A stretch of 64,000 nucleotides of DNA from Desmodus rotundus (taxonomy: Eukaryota > Chordata > Mammalia > Chiroptera > Phyllostomidae): the NCBI RefSeq assembly GCF_022682495.2, contig NC_071393.1, forward strand, positions 114,902,239-114,966,238. Direction: 5' to 3'. Shown here piece after piece: positions 24,540-34,359 of this stretch. Every line of letters starts with the position of its first letter. Within the stretch, counting starts at the first letter, position 1. The notes beneath the pieces were generated by a model that saw only the letters and a program-made list of their open reading frames with translations, was not told where the DNA came from and made no database searches. The translations under genes were made by a program, and so were the position numbers.

Positions 24540-26570
24540 TTTAGATTAGAATGCAATGTATCCAGATCATAGAATGTATAAAGATGAAGATTTGAGGTCC
24601 ATCTATACACACGACCTGCTGACTGACCTTAGCTAAGTAAGTATATCTACTTCTCCCAGAATCGTGTCCTTAATAACTAAATGGATATAAACAAATGCCT
24701 CTAATGAAGTGAAACTCCTTACAAAAAAAAAAAAAATCAGTACAATTATGTATGTTCACAGTTATAAGCATGAAACAATAGTTTACTGGTCTCATTCTTT
24801 ACCAACAGTTATTTGAGGTAAAGCTCTGTTGGTTTACATGGAATAGTTAAATAATAATAACAGTTATTCTTTTCTAAGCAGGCAGTTATAATAATAGATT
24901 CATACGTGCATAATCAAGTCTGGCAGAAGGTGGCAAACATTCCCGGTTAAGTGCATACTAACCAGGGTTTTGATAACTTAATAAAAGTAAGCTGTTTAAA
25001 GCATTGATAGCAGATTTGGGAAGCGTGGTTTACCTGAACTAGAATAGCAAGTAAGATTACAATTCATATTAAAACCATTGTTTCCTAGGTATATAGATAT
25101 CAACCTGAACACGATAGGTAATGTGACTGACACACAGACCTTTATCTAATCCATATTTATGTTACCTACATGTGTAATTACTTCACTACATGGCCTTTAT
25201 CTTGCTTGTAAGTGTAATAAATGAGTGACTCACACATCTAGGTTCAGACAATGTAGCTGCTAAATAAAATACTGTGTAATACCCATCTACACTTCATACA
25301 TGTTCATCGACACTTTAAATTCTATCTGTCCAGATGTGACTGCTTGGTTGTGTGGCCACCTGCCAAGTCCCCTTTGTGATCTGATCAGTCCAGGCAGCTC
25401 CCGTTTCTGCCTCTAACACCCTGTTGGGCAGTAATAAGATGTTAAAGGCAACAACAGAGAGAGAAGCCAGGCTGTCAGCTTCAGAGAGAAGGGGGCGAAA
25501 GGTACAAGGAGGAGGAATAGGAAAGAGAGCTGAGGGGAGATCAAAGACAGGCAGAAAGAAAGTCAAAGTGCTAAGAGGAAATGTGGCTCCAGGAGCTTGG
25601 GCCCCTAAGAAGACCCCAAAGCAAGGAGATTCAAATTGTGCCATCCAGTTGCCTGAGCTATTGAATAATTGAATGTCCTATGTGCAAAAAGCTAGTATAA
25701 ATGAGAAACGGTCCGTACTCAGGGTAGATAGGGCTCTACACAGGTGTTACATGAAACCTGATCTTCTTTCGTCTCAGAACATTACCTACCACCACTTTAT
25801 TCCCCAAACCTTTGTGTGACCAGTTTCAGTAGGGGGCGTTAGTGGGGTTGGCTTTTTTTTTTTTTTTTTAAGTGGGGAGATGAGACTCAGAACGCACACA
25901 GAGAAAATGCTAATGTCGTTCGGTTCCGTTTCATTGTCAGGAGAGACACAGGAGGATGAAAACCTTGCTCTCCAAACCACACTCTCTGCTCCCCTCCTCC
26001 CAGCACCAACATCCATCCATCCTTTCGGCTTGATGAGTCTCTGCGCTTTGTTCTAATTTAGTCCATGCATAATTTATTCACGTGTGTATTGTTTCCTGAT
26101 CAGCAACTTTTAAAAACAAATGAAAAATAAGATGTTTTATTAAACAAGTTGTTTTAAAAAATAAAGGCAGATAGTGTTGGTCTCCCAATAATAACGTGTG
26201 TGCTCCCTCCCACCTTAGGAGTTTAAAAACCGTCCTGGGCGCGGATGGCCGGGGTTATTGTTTACACCCCCTTACCCGTCCCCCCCCCCAGCGAAAGGGG
26301 TTGGGGTGAAAAAAAGAAGCAGCTAATTACAAAGGACCACTCAACTCCCACCTAGAAAAAGCCAGCGGGAGTGTTGTGCGTAGGCTGCTGTGCGAGTGTA
26401 TGGAGACACAGAACTACAAACACATCACATTGTAACTGTTACTAATCAAAGTTCAAGTATAAAAATCCATAACTAATTCCACTAACCAGAACGCGTTTCT
26501 GTCCCTCCCCCCACCTCTAACCCAACCCTACATAGAAACCCTTCTGCAACACGTACCCTTCTGCAGTCCA
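24540..26570. other. AT-rich, repeat-poor intron DNA before the CpG island
   Basis: No interspersed repeat recognised across about 2 kb. The blocks 24,840-25,290 and 26,040-26,170 are AT-rich with many TAAT/ATTA and octamer-like motifs ('ccatgcataatttattcacg'), reminiscent of conserved non-coding DNA. A T18 run lies at about 25,852-25,869 and C9-10 at 26,281-26,290. Function unknown. Confidence 0.4.
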
Positions 26571-27536
26571 AAAACAAAAACAAAAAGCCGGAGCGAGCCC
26601 GGGAACCCTGGAGCGTGGAGACATCGCGCCCGCCCGCGCGTAAGCCGGCTCCAGGGTAACCAGGGTACCGCTTTCCCAATAGGAAGCAAACCTGACGCAC
26701 ATGTGAGATTTCTCTAACTTGAGTTTACCAGGTGGCATCAACCTGATTATGTGATTTCGACTGGAAATGGGTAAACTGCAAATCAGCTGTGGGCTCGGTA
26801 GAAACCCACAGCATCTGCGGTGTGGCAGCGCGAGCGACAAGGAAAGCGAGGATGCGGCGAAGTTACGCCCATTTATTCTGCCATAAAACAATTTCTTTCT
26901 TGGGTAAAAGGCTGTGGCGTAGAAGTGCAGTATATTAAAGGTTCAGAGCGAGAACCGATGCCGGGGGTTGCTGCTCCCTGATCAGCCTCAGTTTCAAATG
27001 TCCACTTAACAGTAGCTTTACTATATATGTATGTATTTAAAACTCCGAGACCTGGGACGTTCTTACCCTTTTTCCTATTACTGATGGGAGGGAGACAAGC
27101 TGGTGCAAAAGCATTCCATCCTCCCCGAGCGCTCCTTAGCAATAGGAATCTCCCTACTGCGCCCCGCCCCCCCGCAACCGTCCCTCCTTCAAGGTGCAAA
27201 CCCGAATTTCAACTCTAAGAGGAGGTGGGGGTGCGGACAACGATGCGCGGAGTTGAAAGAACCTGGGTGGGCATACGCCACGCGCCCGCGAGAATTCGGC
27301 ACGAAACGCGCCCCCCACCTGCACTGCCCCCTCCCCTCACCCGTGGCTTCCAGGCGGGCTGGAAAGACCCGATTCCCCGGGCGCGGGCTCCCGCCCACGT
27401 AGCCGTGATCCGGACAGAGCTCCCTTCTGCCAACATCACTGCCAACAGCACCCCTTTCAGAGCGACGCTAGTTTTCCGAAGCCACCCCGGCTCCGCGATC
27501 GCGAGCGGACTTGGCGGCTTAACAGTTCCACGGACT

Positions 27537-27568
27537 GGAAGGAAGGAAGGAAGGAAGGAAGGAAGGAA
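27537..27568 (+). repeat. (GGAA)8 microsatellite
   Basis: Eight perfect GGAA units inside the CpG-rich block of intron 1, followed by an interrupted AGGC run near 27,590-27,604. GGAA is the ETS-factor core. Confidence 0.95.
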
Positions 27569-28615
27569 GCCAAGATGAAAAGGAGGAGGAAGGCAGGCAG
27601 GCAGGAATTGGCTGTTGGACCCGGGGACTGGCCCCCGCGTGTCCTCGTGCAGCCCGCCCCCCTCCGTCCCGGATCTGGGCGTCCGCTCAAAGTCTCCCAG
27701 CGGCGGCCAGAGGCACCTGCCCCTCGCTCTGGCCGGGAGCAGACGCTGCCCGCTCAGGCAGGGAGCTCCAAGCTGCCTCTTCGCCTGCCGCGGCTTTTCA
27801 CCCAGAGGAGGCGAGAACACCATTCACGAGACCTGCAGCTTCCCTGCCTCCAAACCAACCCCAAGTTAACCTGCGTCGTTAATTCACTATAGCCATTTCG
27901 CCCACAAACACCCGCAGACATACCGGCGACCGCCCGGAGCGCCGTCACGCTCCGGGGGCTGCCCCGGCAGGAAAGCCCCGGGCAACCACCTGGACCCCAG
28001 GGCTCCCGGGACCCGCTGCTCCCCCTGCAGTCCTCCCAACTCCGGAAGGTTTGCACAAACTAACTCCCCGCCAGCGATCGGAAGGAGGAGAGCTCCTTGC
28101 AAACTCCGGAGCTGCGGCGGTCCGCTCGCCCCGGTGGACTGAGCCGCGGGGCGGGGGCCGCGGGCTCCGGAGGTGCGAGGCTCAGCCAAGTGCACCCAGG
28201 CGGCCCCCGCCCGGCGCTCGCTCCGCGCTCGGCCGCCCCCAGCGCCGCGCTCGCCGCCCCGAGAAGCCCGGCACTCGGGGGACCGTGTTGTCCCCGAGCT
28301 GCTCACGAACCCCCAGCTGCAGAGCGCTGGAGCGCCAGGCTCCCCTGCCGGTATCCCTTCTCTCTCTCCGTCCGCCAATTAAGCAGAACACAAACGTAAC
28401 AATTTTCTTCTTGTTAATTGCATCTCCTGACATTTCTGCGTGTTGTGGGGAAAAAAAGAAGGTGAAGAAGTAAGAGCTGAAAGAAAAGAGAGAAGCCCCG
28501 CAGCGGCTGCAGGCGCCTGCAAGCGCAGTACACTGGCAGCGCTCGGCACGCAGAAGGCGCCTTTTTTTTCATATTGAAACCACGCGGAATATGTACATTT
28601 TTTAGTCTTACTTAC

Positions 28616-28647
28616 GCTTTCAGGGGGTTGTGAATGACAGTCGCCAT
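28616..28647 (-). CDS. DPF3: DPF3 exon 1 coding part (N-terminal 11 residues)
   Basis: Read on the minus strand, the ATG starts at 28,647 and the frame gives MATVIHNPLKA. The last codon is split after two bases (GC) at a strong donor, GTAAGTAAG, at 28,615-28,607. I recognise this peptide as the start of DPF3; the paralogues DPF1 and DPF2 begin differently (DPF1 with MATVIPGP). DPF3 (BAF45C) is a nuclear subunit of BAF chromatin-remodelling complexes. Its later exons, which are outside this window, encode the Requiem/DPF N-terminal domain, a C2H2 zinc finger and, in the long isoform, tandem PHD fingers that bind acetylated or methylated histone H3 tails. It is known from heart and skeletal muscle development. 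The ATG context, AGCAAAATGG, has G at +4 and a purine at -3. The exon is too short for a length-based ORF search. Identity rests on 11 residues plus the donor and the CpG-island position. Confidence 0.85.
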
Positions 28648-28690
28648 TTTGCTACAATGTAACAGAATATTGTCTGTCTCAGAGTTCTAA
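28648..28690 (-). other. DPF3: Probable DPF3 5' UTR
   Basis: This is the sequence directly before the DPF3 ATG on the minus strand. There is no TATA box. CCAAT boxes usually lie 60-100 bases before a start site, which puts transcription initiation near 28,650-28,690 and makes the 5' UTR short. The upper limit is inferred; a longer UTR starting inside the CpG island is equally possible. Confidence 0.45.
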
Positions 28691-28699
28691 AGGTTCGCT

Positions 28700-28800
28700 C
28701 AGGGGAAGCAGTGAGCCAATCAGAGCACGGGATACCGGCCCGCCGGCCAATCGACGCGACTGGTCGCCAGGTGGGCGGGGCCTGCGCGGTGGTAGTTATT
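28700..28800 (-). promoter_or_regulatory. DPF3 core promoter, two CCAAT boxes and a GC box
   Basis: Two CCAAT motifs (28,716-28,720 within GAGCCAATCAG, and 28,747-28,751 within GGCCAATCG) match NF-Y sites. They lie 31 bases apart, about three helical turns. A GC box, GGGCGGGGC, at 28,773-28,781 fits Sp/KLF factors. The segment is rich in CpG, lacks a TATA box and sits just upstream of DPF3 exon 1. The pattern is typical of a dispersed-start, CpG-island promoter of a developmental gene. The motifs read CCAAT on the plus strand, but NF-Y works in either orientation, so divergent transcription towards higher coordinates is possible. Confidence 0.65.
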
Positions 28801-28934
28801 AGGGGAGCTGTCAAAGCCCAGAGGTCACTCCCTTTTGTAGAGCCCGAGTGCGAGCAGGTCTTAAAGGGGCAGTACCGCGCGAGCAGCTCATTTTCGGACT
28901 GAGTAGAGTGCAGACGCACGGCAGAGTATTCTAG

Positions 28935-30130
28935 TTTGGTTGGAGTTTCTACTTTCTAAGTAAATGCAGAGAGTTTGCGCTTCCGGACATAAACATTTAA
29001 GTATTTTCAACAAACCGTTGAACTCCATTCATTAGCTTTTGGCTTTTCTATTACGTTTATAATCCCCAAAGGGCAAATCCCTTGTTCCCGTGCAAAAGTT
29101 GGAAGGCTGCCTTTTCGTCTAACAAATTACTACACGTGCCCAGGTGTTTGCTAATGCTCTCGGTCCTGCGGCTTTTGAACATTCTCATTCCCTAAGTGTT
29201 TTCTTTATCTCGGCCACCTTGCTCTCTCTCTCTCGGTTTCTTGGAACTGCCGCCGCTGTTCCTGGCGACTCCAGGACAGCAACTCCCCTCCCCCCCTGGA
29301 ATGTCTCAATGTCAGGCCCGCTCCCTCCTGTAGCCAGGGCTTTCGTTATGTAATGCACGGTGGTCACTCCGTGCGGTTCCCCACTACCACCCCGTCTGTT
29401 TTACACACATACACCAGAAACTCCTGCAGTGATCAGACTCAGGGAGACTGAAGAGTCGAGTGGGACCTGGCTCTTAGACCTGGCTCTGGAGTAGGGGAGA
29501 TTTAAGGAAATTTTGGAAATGTGTTCGACTACTGCTAGTAACTAGACTGAAGTTGTAGGACCTAAGCTGGGTATTGCCAGAGTCTCTTTCCGTGAATAGT
29601 ACACGCGATTCTGGAGACACCTTTCAATACTTGGGTAGAAGGCGAAAAGAATTTGCTAATGAATAACCTGATGTGTCCAGAGGTGTTCAGAATCTGTGTC
29701 GGCTTCAAGTGTGAGCTCCTTCCTCACTGGCGAACCTCTGACAAAATTGAGAGATTTCTGTGAAGCCAGCCTTCCTCTAGGCAGTCGGGAAGCTCGAGGT
29801 GGATGAAATCGCACTAAATCCTGAATAGGGGCCTCATTAGCATGCAGAAATCTGGCTACCATCCCAAAGTTGTTTAATCAGGTCAAATAGCTAAGATAGT
29901 GGGAGAGGGGTGGGGAGGGGGGGAGAGGAGAGGCCAAATGGCCAGTTCTTCAGAGCTGTGCCCTCTCACTTGCTTTCTCAGCGCTCTTTTCAAGGCATTA
30001 AATACAATTAAAAATTTTTTTGTAAGTTCCAAAACTTTCAGAGTTCAGCTCCATACATTATTGGAGCTACAGATAAATAGAACAGGGCCGAACCAGTATG
30101 CTTGTCAGACTTCACAATTTTAATTGCCTC
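28935..30130. other. Upstream intergenic DNA, nothing recognised
   Basis: First 1.2 kb upstream of the DPF3 promoter. Moderate CpG fades by about 29,300. No repeat family or exon recognised. Confidence 0.45.
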
Positions 30131-30131
30131 A

Positions 30132-30330
30132 GCCCTGGCTGGTGTGCTCAGTGGATTGAGCACCTGCCCAGTCAGGACATGTGCCTGGGTTGCAGGCCAG
30201 ATCCCCAGTTGAGGATGTGTGAGAGGCAACCAATTAATGTTTCTCTTGAACATCAATGTTTCTCTCCTTCTTTCTCCCTCCCTTCCCCTCTCTCTAAAAA
30301 TAAATTTAAAATCTTTTAAAAAAATATTTA
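30132..30330 (+). mobile_element. Ves SINE
   Basis: Head 'gccctggctggtgtgctcag', box-B region eroded, later 'gtgagaggcaaccaattaat', body 'tctctccttctttctccctc' and an A-rich tail. A clear duplication was not resolved. Confidence 0.92.
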
Positions 30331-30552
30331 ACCCCTTCATCCTACCTAGTTAATAGCAGAGTCAACTTCTATAGATTGCTTTGTACAGTATCTTGCCATT
30401 TGAAGTTACCCTCTTTTCTAAAAATTAAAGTTTGAAAAATCCCTTTCGTATTAACTTGTCAAGGGATTGGTTCAAAAGTTAGTACTTTGCCTGGGATGGG
30501 TCTTGACAACATTAAAAAGCAAGCATTGTATTTTGATACAAGAAGAATGAGG

Positions 30553-30655
30553 TTGATTTCTCCCTCATATCAATGTTTCTCTCCCTCTCTTTCCCACCCT
30601 CCCCCTCTCTCTAAAATCAATGAGCATATCCTAAAGTGAGAAATTAAAAAAAAAA
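30553..30655 (+). mobile_element. Ves SINE 3' part (truncated)
   Basis: Only the body and tail remain: 'tatcaatgtttctctccctc' followed by 'ccccctctctctaaaatcaa' and an A-run. The tRNA head is missing. Confidence 0.7.
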
Positions 30656-31059
30656 GTATGAGTTTGAAGTATCAGTCAGAACTCTCATCAGCCTCTTTGA
30701 CATGTTAAAATTACGGCAATTCCGATTGGAAGACAACAGCATATTTTAATATATGCAGTCTGATAAGGTAAGCAGGAAATGTAGAGTCTGCCCTGAACAA
30801 AGGCTTACAATTTAATAAGAGAGGGGAAATAAATTTATATTACATATTAAAGCAAAAATACACATGGTACTTTAAGCCTATATAGCCACTCATTGTATTA
30901 AGGTCCAGATGCAGAAGCCAGCATAATTCATAAATACTGGCACACTTGAAAATGGCAGACCAGATCTGTCTTTTCTCTGAGAGATTTTAATCCCAAACTT
31001 GAACATTTAAGTTACATTTTATAATGATTGAATTGAAAAAATAATGAATTAAAGATGAT

Positions 31060-31225
31060 TTTTTTGTTTAAATTTTTATTGATTGATTTTAGAGAGAGAG
31101 AGAGGAACATCTTATTGATGCCTTCATTATTGGTTGATTCTTGTATGTGCCCTGATCAGGGATTGAACCCACAACCTTGGCATTTTGGGACAATGCTCTA
31201 ACCAACTGAGCTACCCAGCCAGGGC
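31060..31225 (-). mobile_element. Older Ves-related tRNA SINE
   Basis: Antisense: T-rich start, 'ttagagagagagagagg', the complement of box B ('gggattgaacccacaacc') and terminal 'gagctacccagccagggc'. Its head ('agctcagttggttagagc' on the minus strand) differs from the common 'ctcagtggattgag' type, so this is a separate, probably older subfamily. The copy at 62,301-62,469 is similar. Confidence 0.85.
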
Positions 31226-31227
31226 AA

Positions 31228-31675
31228 AGATGGGATTTTTTAAAAGTAGGGTAGCCTTGCCTTTTATAATCTAATGGAATGTCATTTTAACTCTACCAAC
31301 ATAGGTATGACTTTTAAATAATGTTGTGAATTCACTTTTTATCCATTTTAAGACATATAAGAGCTACTATTATTTAAACTTTTAAAAAATAACTTTGTAT
31401 ATTAGATCAAGATTTCTTTCTTTTTTTTATGGCAAAGCAGGTTCTACCCCTCAATTTACAGATGGCCTGATCCATCTGCAACAAGGCCAAATTTTTCAAA
31501 TAATCCTTAAAATGTACTAATCTCACTCCCCTAAAAGGCACGTATTTTTTTGCCAGACTGCCTAGAAGCAAGTAGACTGCCTAGAAGCAAGGAGGCTTAG
31601 CTTGAGCAAGTTAAAAGGAGACAGGGACCTTGAATCGTTTTGGAGAGTGGTAAATTTTACATGAATTGTGCAAGG
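31228..31675. other. Intergenic DNA with short tandem duplication
   Basis: AT-rich, unassigned. An 18-bp unit, agactgcctagaagcaag, occurs twice in tandem (31,555-31,572 and 31,574-31,591). Confidence 0.6.
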
Positions 31676-31679
31676 AAGT

Positions 31680-31865
31680 GCAGTATATGGTTAGAAGCCT
31701 GTAGGCTGGAATCCACCTGCCTGAGTTCACCATTTGTGAACTGGGTGACTTTGGGCAAGTTTACTTAGCAATTTGAATGTTTCCTCATCTGAAAAATGGC
31801 AATAATCATAGAACCTAGTTCAGGTGACTCTTTCCAGGATACAATGAGGTAACTCATGTCAAGAC
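31680..31865 (+). repeat. MIR SINE
   Basis: 'gtgaactgggtgactttggg' followed by 'caagtttacttagc' and 'tttcctcatctgaaaaatgg' match the MIR core and downstream part, plus orientation. Confidence 0.85.
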
Positions 31866-31985
31866 TCCAAGCTCTCAGTCTATGCTAATTATCTTTTTTT
31901 CTAAATACACTTCATTCTTTCCTGTTGACATAAACAATGTAGGGCATCTAAATGAAATCACATGTCAGCAAAGTGAAATTGTCAC

Positions 31986-32098
31986 GCTGGCTGGCTTCAG
32001 CGGCACATACACTACAATTGTATGGAAGGGTACAGAGAAGATTAGCATGGCCCCTGTGCAGATGACATGCAAATTTGTGCAGAATTCTATAGTTTTTA
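31986..32098 (+). pseudogene. U6 snRNA retropseudogene
   Basis: Nearly the full length of U6 is recognisable: 'gcttcagcggcacatacact' (U6: GCTTCGGCAGCACATATACT), then 'acagagaagattagcatggc', 'ccctgtgcagatgacatgc' and the 3' part 'aaatttgtgcag...tctatagttttt'. Substitutions and small indels throughout, including loss in the AAGGAT segment, make a functional RNA unlikely. U6 copies are spread by the L1 machinery and are common in mammals. No upstream PSE/TATA typical of a live U6 gene was noticed. Confidence 0.88.
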
Positions 32099-32099
32099 T

Positions 32100-32438
32100 T
32101 AAACATTGATTTTTAAAATCTTCTATAAACTCATTTATCAATCATTTTTCTATTGAAAAATGTCTTTAAATGGCATTTACTCACCACACAAACAACTATT
32201 TAAAAAGTGGATAAGTTTAGGTTGTATTTTCTTGCTTTTGCCCCTTTAAAGCAGTAAGGGGCTTTCATTTTGCACTCTAACTTAAGAGCTGCGTATCTAC
32301 TTTATTTGGTATCACCTAATTACAATTTTGAAAATATGAAAAAAAAATAAAAAGTGAAATTGTCTATTAGATTTAGTGTGTTGAAACTCATTAATCCAAG
32401 AAAAATGAACAAAGAAAACTTTGATGAGAACAAAATAA
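32100..32438. other. AT-rich intergenic DNA
   Basis: Between the U6 pseudogene and the mariner; no repeat or gene recognised. Confidence 0.4.
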
Positions 32439-32440
32439 TA

Positions 32441-32978
32441 TTGGGTTGGCCAAAAAGTCCGCTTATTTTTTCCATAAAATAAGACACGGTTTTCATTTTC
32501 ACCAATAACTTTATTGATTTGGATATTTTGAGTATGTCGGCTATTTCCCGTGTGGTAGAACATAGATTGTTCTCAATTGTTGTCTCAATTTGATCGCTAT
32601 CAACTTCAATTGTCTACCCAACTGTGGAGCATCATCCAGCAAGAAATCAGCTCAAAACTCCCCAAACCACTTTCGACATGTTCGATCAGTCACGGCACCT
32701 TCTCCATATACTGCACAAACCTTTTTTTGAGTTTCAGTTGCATGTTTACCTTTCTTGAAATAATAAAGCTTAATATGGCAAAAATGTTGCATATTTTCTT
32801 CCATCTTCAATATTAAAATGGCTACCAAAAAATTCGCCAATTTTGAAAACCTTTTTTTTTAATGCAAGCTGATAGGTCACAATACAATCTAACAAAATTA
32901 TTTCAAATGAAGTTAAAGACAACTAAGCACTACTAGAGCCATTTTACAGAAAAAAACAAACTTTTTGGCCAACCCCCA
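32441..32978 (-). mobile_element. Internally deleted mariner DNA transposon
   Basis: Terminal inverted repeats 'ttgggttggccaaaaagt' (left) and 'actttttggccaacccc' (right) are flanked by TA dinucleotides at 32,439-32,440 and 32,979-32,980, the mariner insertion hallmark. The element is 538 bp, against about 1.3 kb for a full mariner. On the minus strand it keeps the N-terminal helix-turn-helix part of the transposase and then jumps to the 3' end, so the DDE catalytic region is gone. Such deletion derivatives can move only if a transposase is supplied in trans. Confidence 0.9.
32652..32840 (-). pseudogene. Mariner transposase N-terminal remnant
   Basis: The frame contains YGEGAVTDRTCRKWFGEF, matching the conserved second helix-turn-helix of mariner transposases (typical form YGE..PS..TCR.WF..F). 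After this motif the frame hits a stop; the following DNA still reads in another frame as the linker before the catalytic domain (residues like TTREIADILKISKS), so a frameshift is present. All catalytic Asp residues lie in the deleted part. Non-functional. Confidence 0.85.
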
Positions 32979-32984
32979 TAATTA

Positions 32985-33215
32985 AGACTGTTTCAGCTAG
33001 GGGTTATATAACTACTTAAACCCTCAAAATATTCTCTGGCTAATTATGATGCCAAGATGCTTTTAAAATAACATCTCTAAAGCTCTATAAATATTTATAT
33101 GTTTGTATACACTCATCTCTCCTTATCTCTTTTACCTTGATATAGCTGGTCAGGCAGCTTAATTGGAAGGCAGGGTGGGCGCAGTGATAGCCATTTCCTC
33201 GCCCCACCTGGACAT
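32985..33215. other. Intergenic DNA, nothing recognised
   Basis: Short AT-rich stretch between the mariner and the MER5A-like element. Confidence 0.4.
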
Positions 33216-33219
33216 TCTG

Positions 33220-33535
33220 GAGCCGTGCTGTCCAACGCAGAGCCATGAGTTACACGGAGCTACCTACCACTTGAAATGTGGCCAGCCTGAATTAAGATGT
33301 GCTGCAAGTGTAAAAAAACATATTCTAGATTTCTTAGACTCAGTACAAAAAAAAAAGTAAAATATCTCAGTAATTTTCATGTTGATTACATGTTGAAATG
33401 ACAATATTTTTATTTACTGGGTTAAATGTAAATGCTAAAAGTAATTTCACCTGTCTCTTTGTAACATTTTTAATGTGACTACTAGGAAATCAAAAATTGC
33501 GGTTCCTGTTGTGTTTCTGTTACACAGCATTGCTC
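33220..33535 (+). mobile_element. MER5A1-like hAT DNA transposon remnant
   Basis: Starts with the hAT-Charlie type end 'gtgctgtccaac', continues 'cacttgaaatgtggccagcc', 'gattacatgttgaaatgaca', 'tttaatgtgactactaggaa', and ends 'acacagcattgc', the imperfect inverted end. This fits the non-autonomous MER5A group, old in placental mammals. Confidence 0.7.
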
Positions 33536-33539
33536 CAGA

Positions 33540-34350
33540 CAGTGTGTATGTGAGAGAGACCAGGGAAAGAAGGGTGAGGCCTTTCTCAGTCATGTTAATC
33601 CATTTTGCGCTGACTTCTCAAATTCAGCCTTGACATCAGTTAGCCAAACTTTCTGGTACAGCTCAAGTATGTGCTCAATGCCACCTATCCAAAGGAACAT
33701 TTGATTTGGGGTACAACCAAGGACCCAAGAATCTGAACCACAAGGGGCACCAAAATCTGTTCACATCTAAAAAAGTTTGAAGACTGTTTTGGCAGACCAC
33801 AAGTCAAAGCTGTGAGGGGATGCCCATCCAGATGCAGGGAAGTTTGGGACTTCTGTGGCAAGTGTCAACCGTTCTAGATGACTTTTTAAGGCACTTAGAT
33901 TATGAGAGAGAGAAGTAAGGGAAGGAGATGCAGGCCTCACAAACAGCCAGAGCTCATTTGAAATAGGGAGGGACCACAAAAGCCATCCAAAATAGATGCA
34001 GCTCCTAGTGGGCTCTGGGAGTTGAAGGAGTTTTAAGTCCTGTAGGTATTTAAAAAATAAGAACAAGCTCAGCCTCAGTCCTTCCCTGCATCCACAGCAC
34101 AGCCTGTCACGGCCTCTCAGCTGGTTGGCCAAGCTGGCTCCCTGAGGTCCAGAACCCGCTCTCGGATGCTGTAGGCACTGAGCTGAAGAGGGGGCATCAG
34201 AACTGCAGTCTGGTTTTCTCTCTTCTTGGGGATGTGGGTGGAGGGGGTTTTACTCCAAGAAATGAAGTTCTGGGTAGGTGAGGTGCTCCCCAGGCAGACC
34301 TCTGAAACTTCGTATATCACACTGGAGTCAAATAGAAACCAATGTTTGCT
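33540..34350. other. Intergenic DNA, nothing recognised
   Basis: Unique-looking. Minus-strand frames at 33,767-34,359 (up to 121 residues) show no domain and no exon-like borders. Confidence 0.4.
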
Positions 34351-34359
34351 GCTTCCCAC

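Larger units (their letters stand above)
1..28615 (-). other. DPF3: DPF3 intron 1, 5' part (runs off the low-coordinate end)
   Basis: Everything on the low-coordinate side of the exon 1 donor belongs to the first intron of a minus-strand DPF3. No second exon with a recognisable DPF-family peptide was found before base 1, so at least 28.6 kb of the intron lies here. That agrees with the very long introns of this gene in mammals. Contents are old repeats (L2, MIR, one L1 fragment, two Ves SINEs) and apparently unique DNA. Confidence 0.8.
26580..28930. promoter_or_regulatory. CpG-rich block spanning DPF3 promoter, exon 1 and proximal intron 1
   Basis: CpG dinucleotides, scarce elsewhere in the window, become frequent here. 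They are densest at 27,130-27,500 and 27,640-28,560, and again at 28,690-28,920, with a short AT-rich dip at 28,370-28,480 and around exon 1. No Ves, L1, L2 or MIR copy was recognised inside. Most of the block lies downstream of the first exon, inside intron 1, so it may carry a second promoter or a regulatory domain. Several long open frames run through it, as expected in GC-rich DNA; none has an identifiable homologue. Borders are judged by eye. Confidence 0.75.

Noticed and set aside
27887..28378. 163-residue minus-strand open frame in intron 1, just downstream of DPF3 exon 1
   Set aside because: Ala/Gly/Pro/Arg-rich product typical of CpG-island DNA, overlapped by open frames on the other strand; no recognisable domain or homologue and no clear splice structure.
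31986..32098. Functional U6 snRNA gene
   Set aside because: Many substitutions and a missing segment in the conserved core, and no upstream U6 promoter elements noticed.
33767..34132. 121-residue minus-strand frame upstream of DPF3
   Set aside because: Hydrophobic patches but no domain, and no evidence of a gene; expected by chance in 64 kb.
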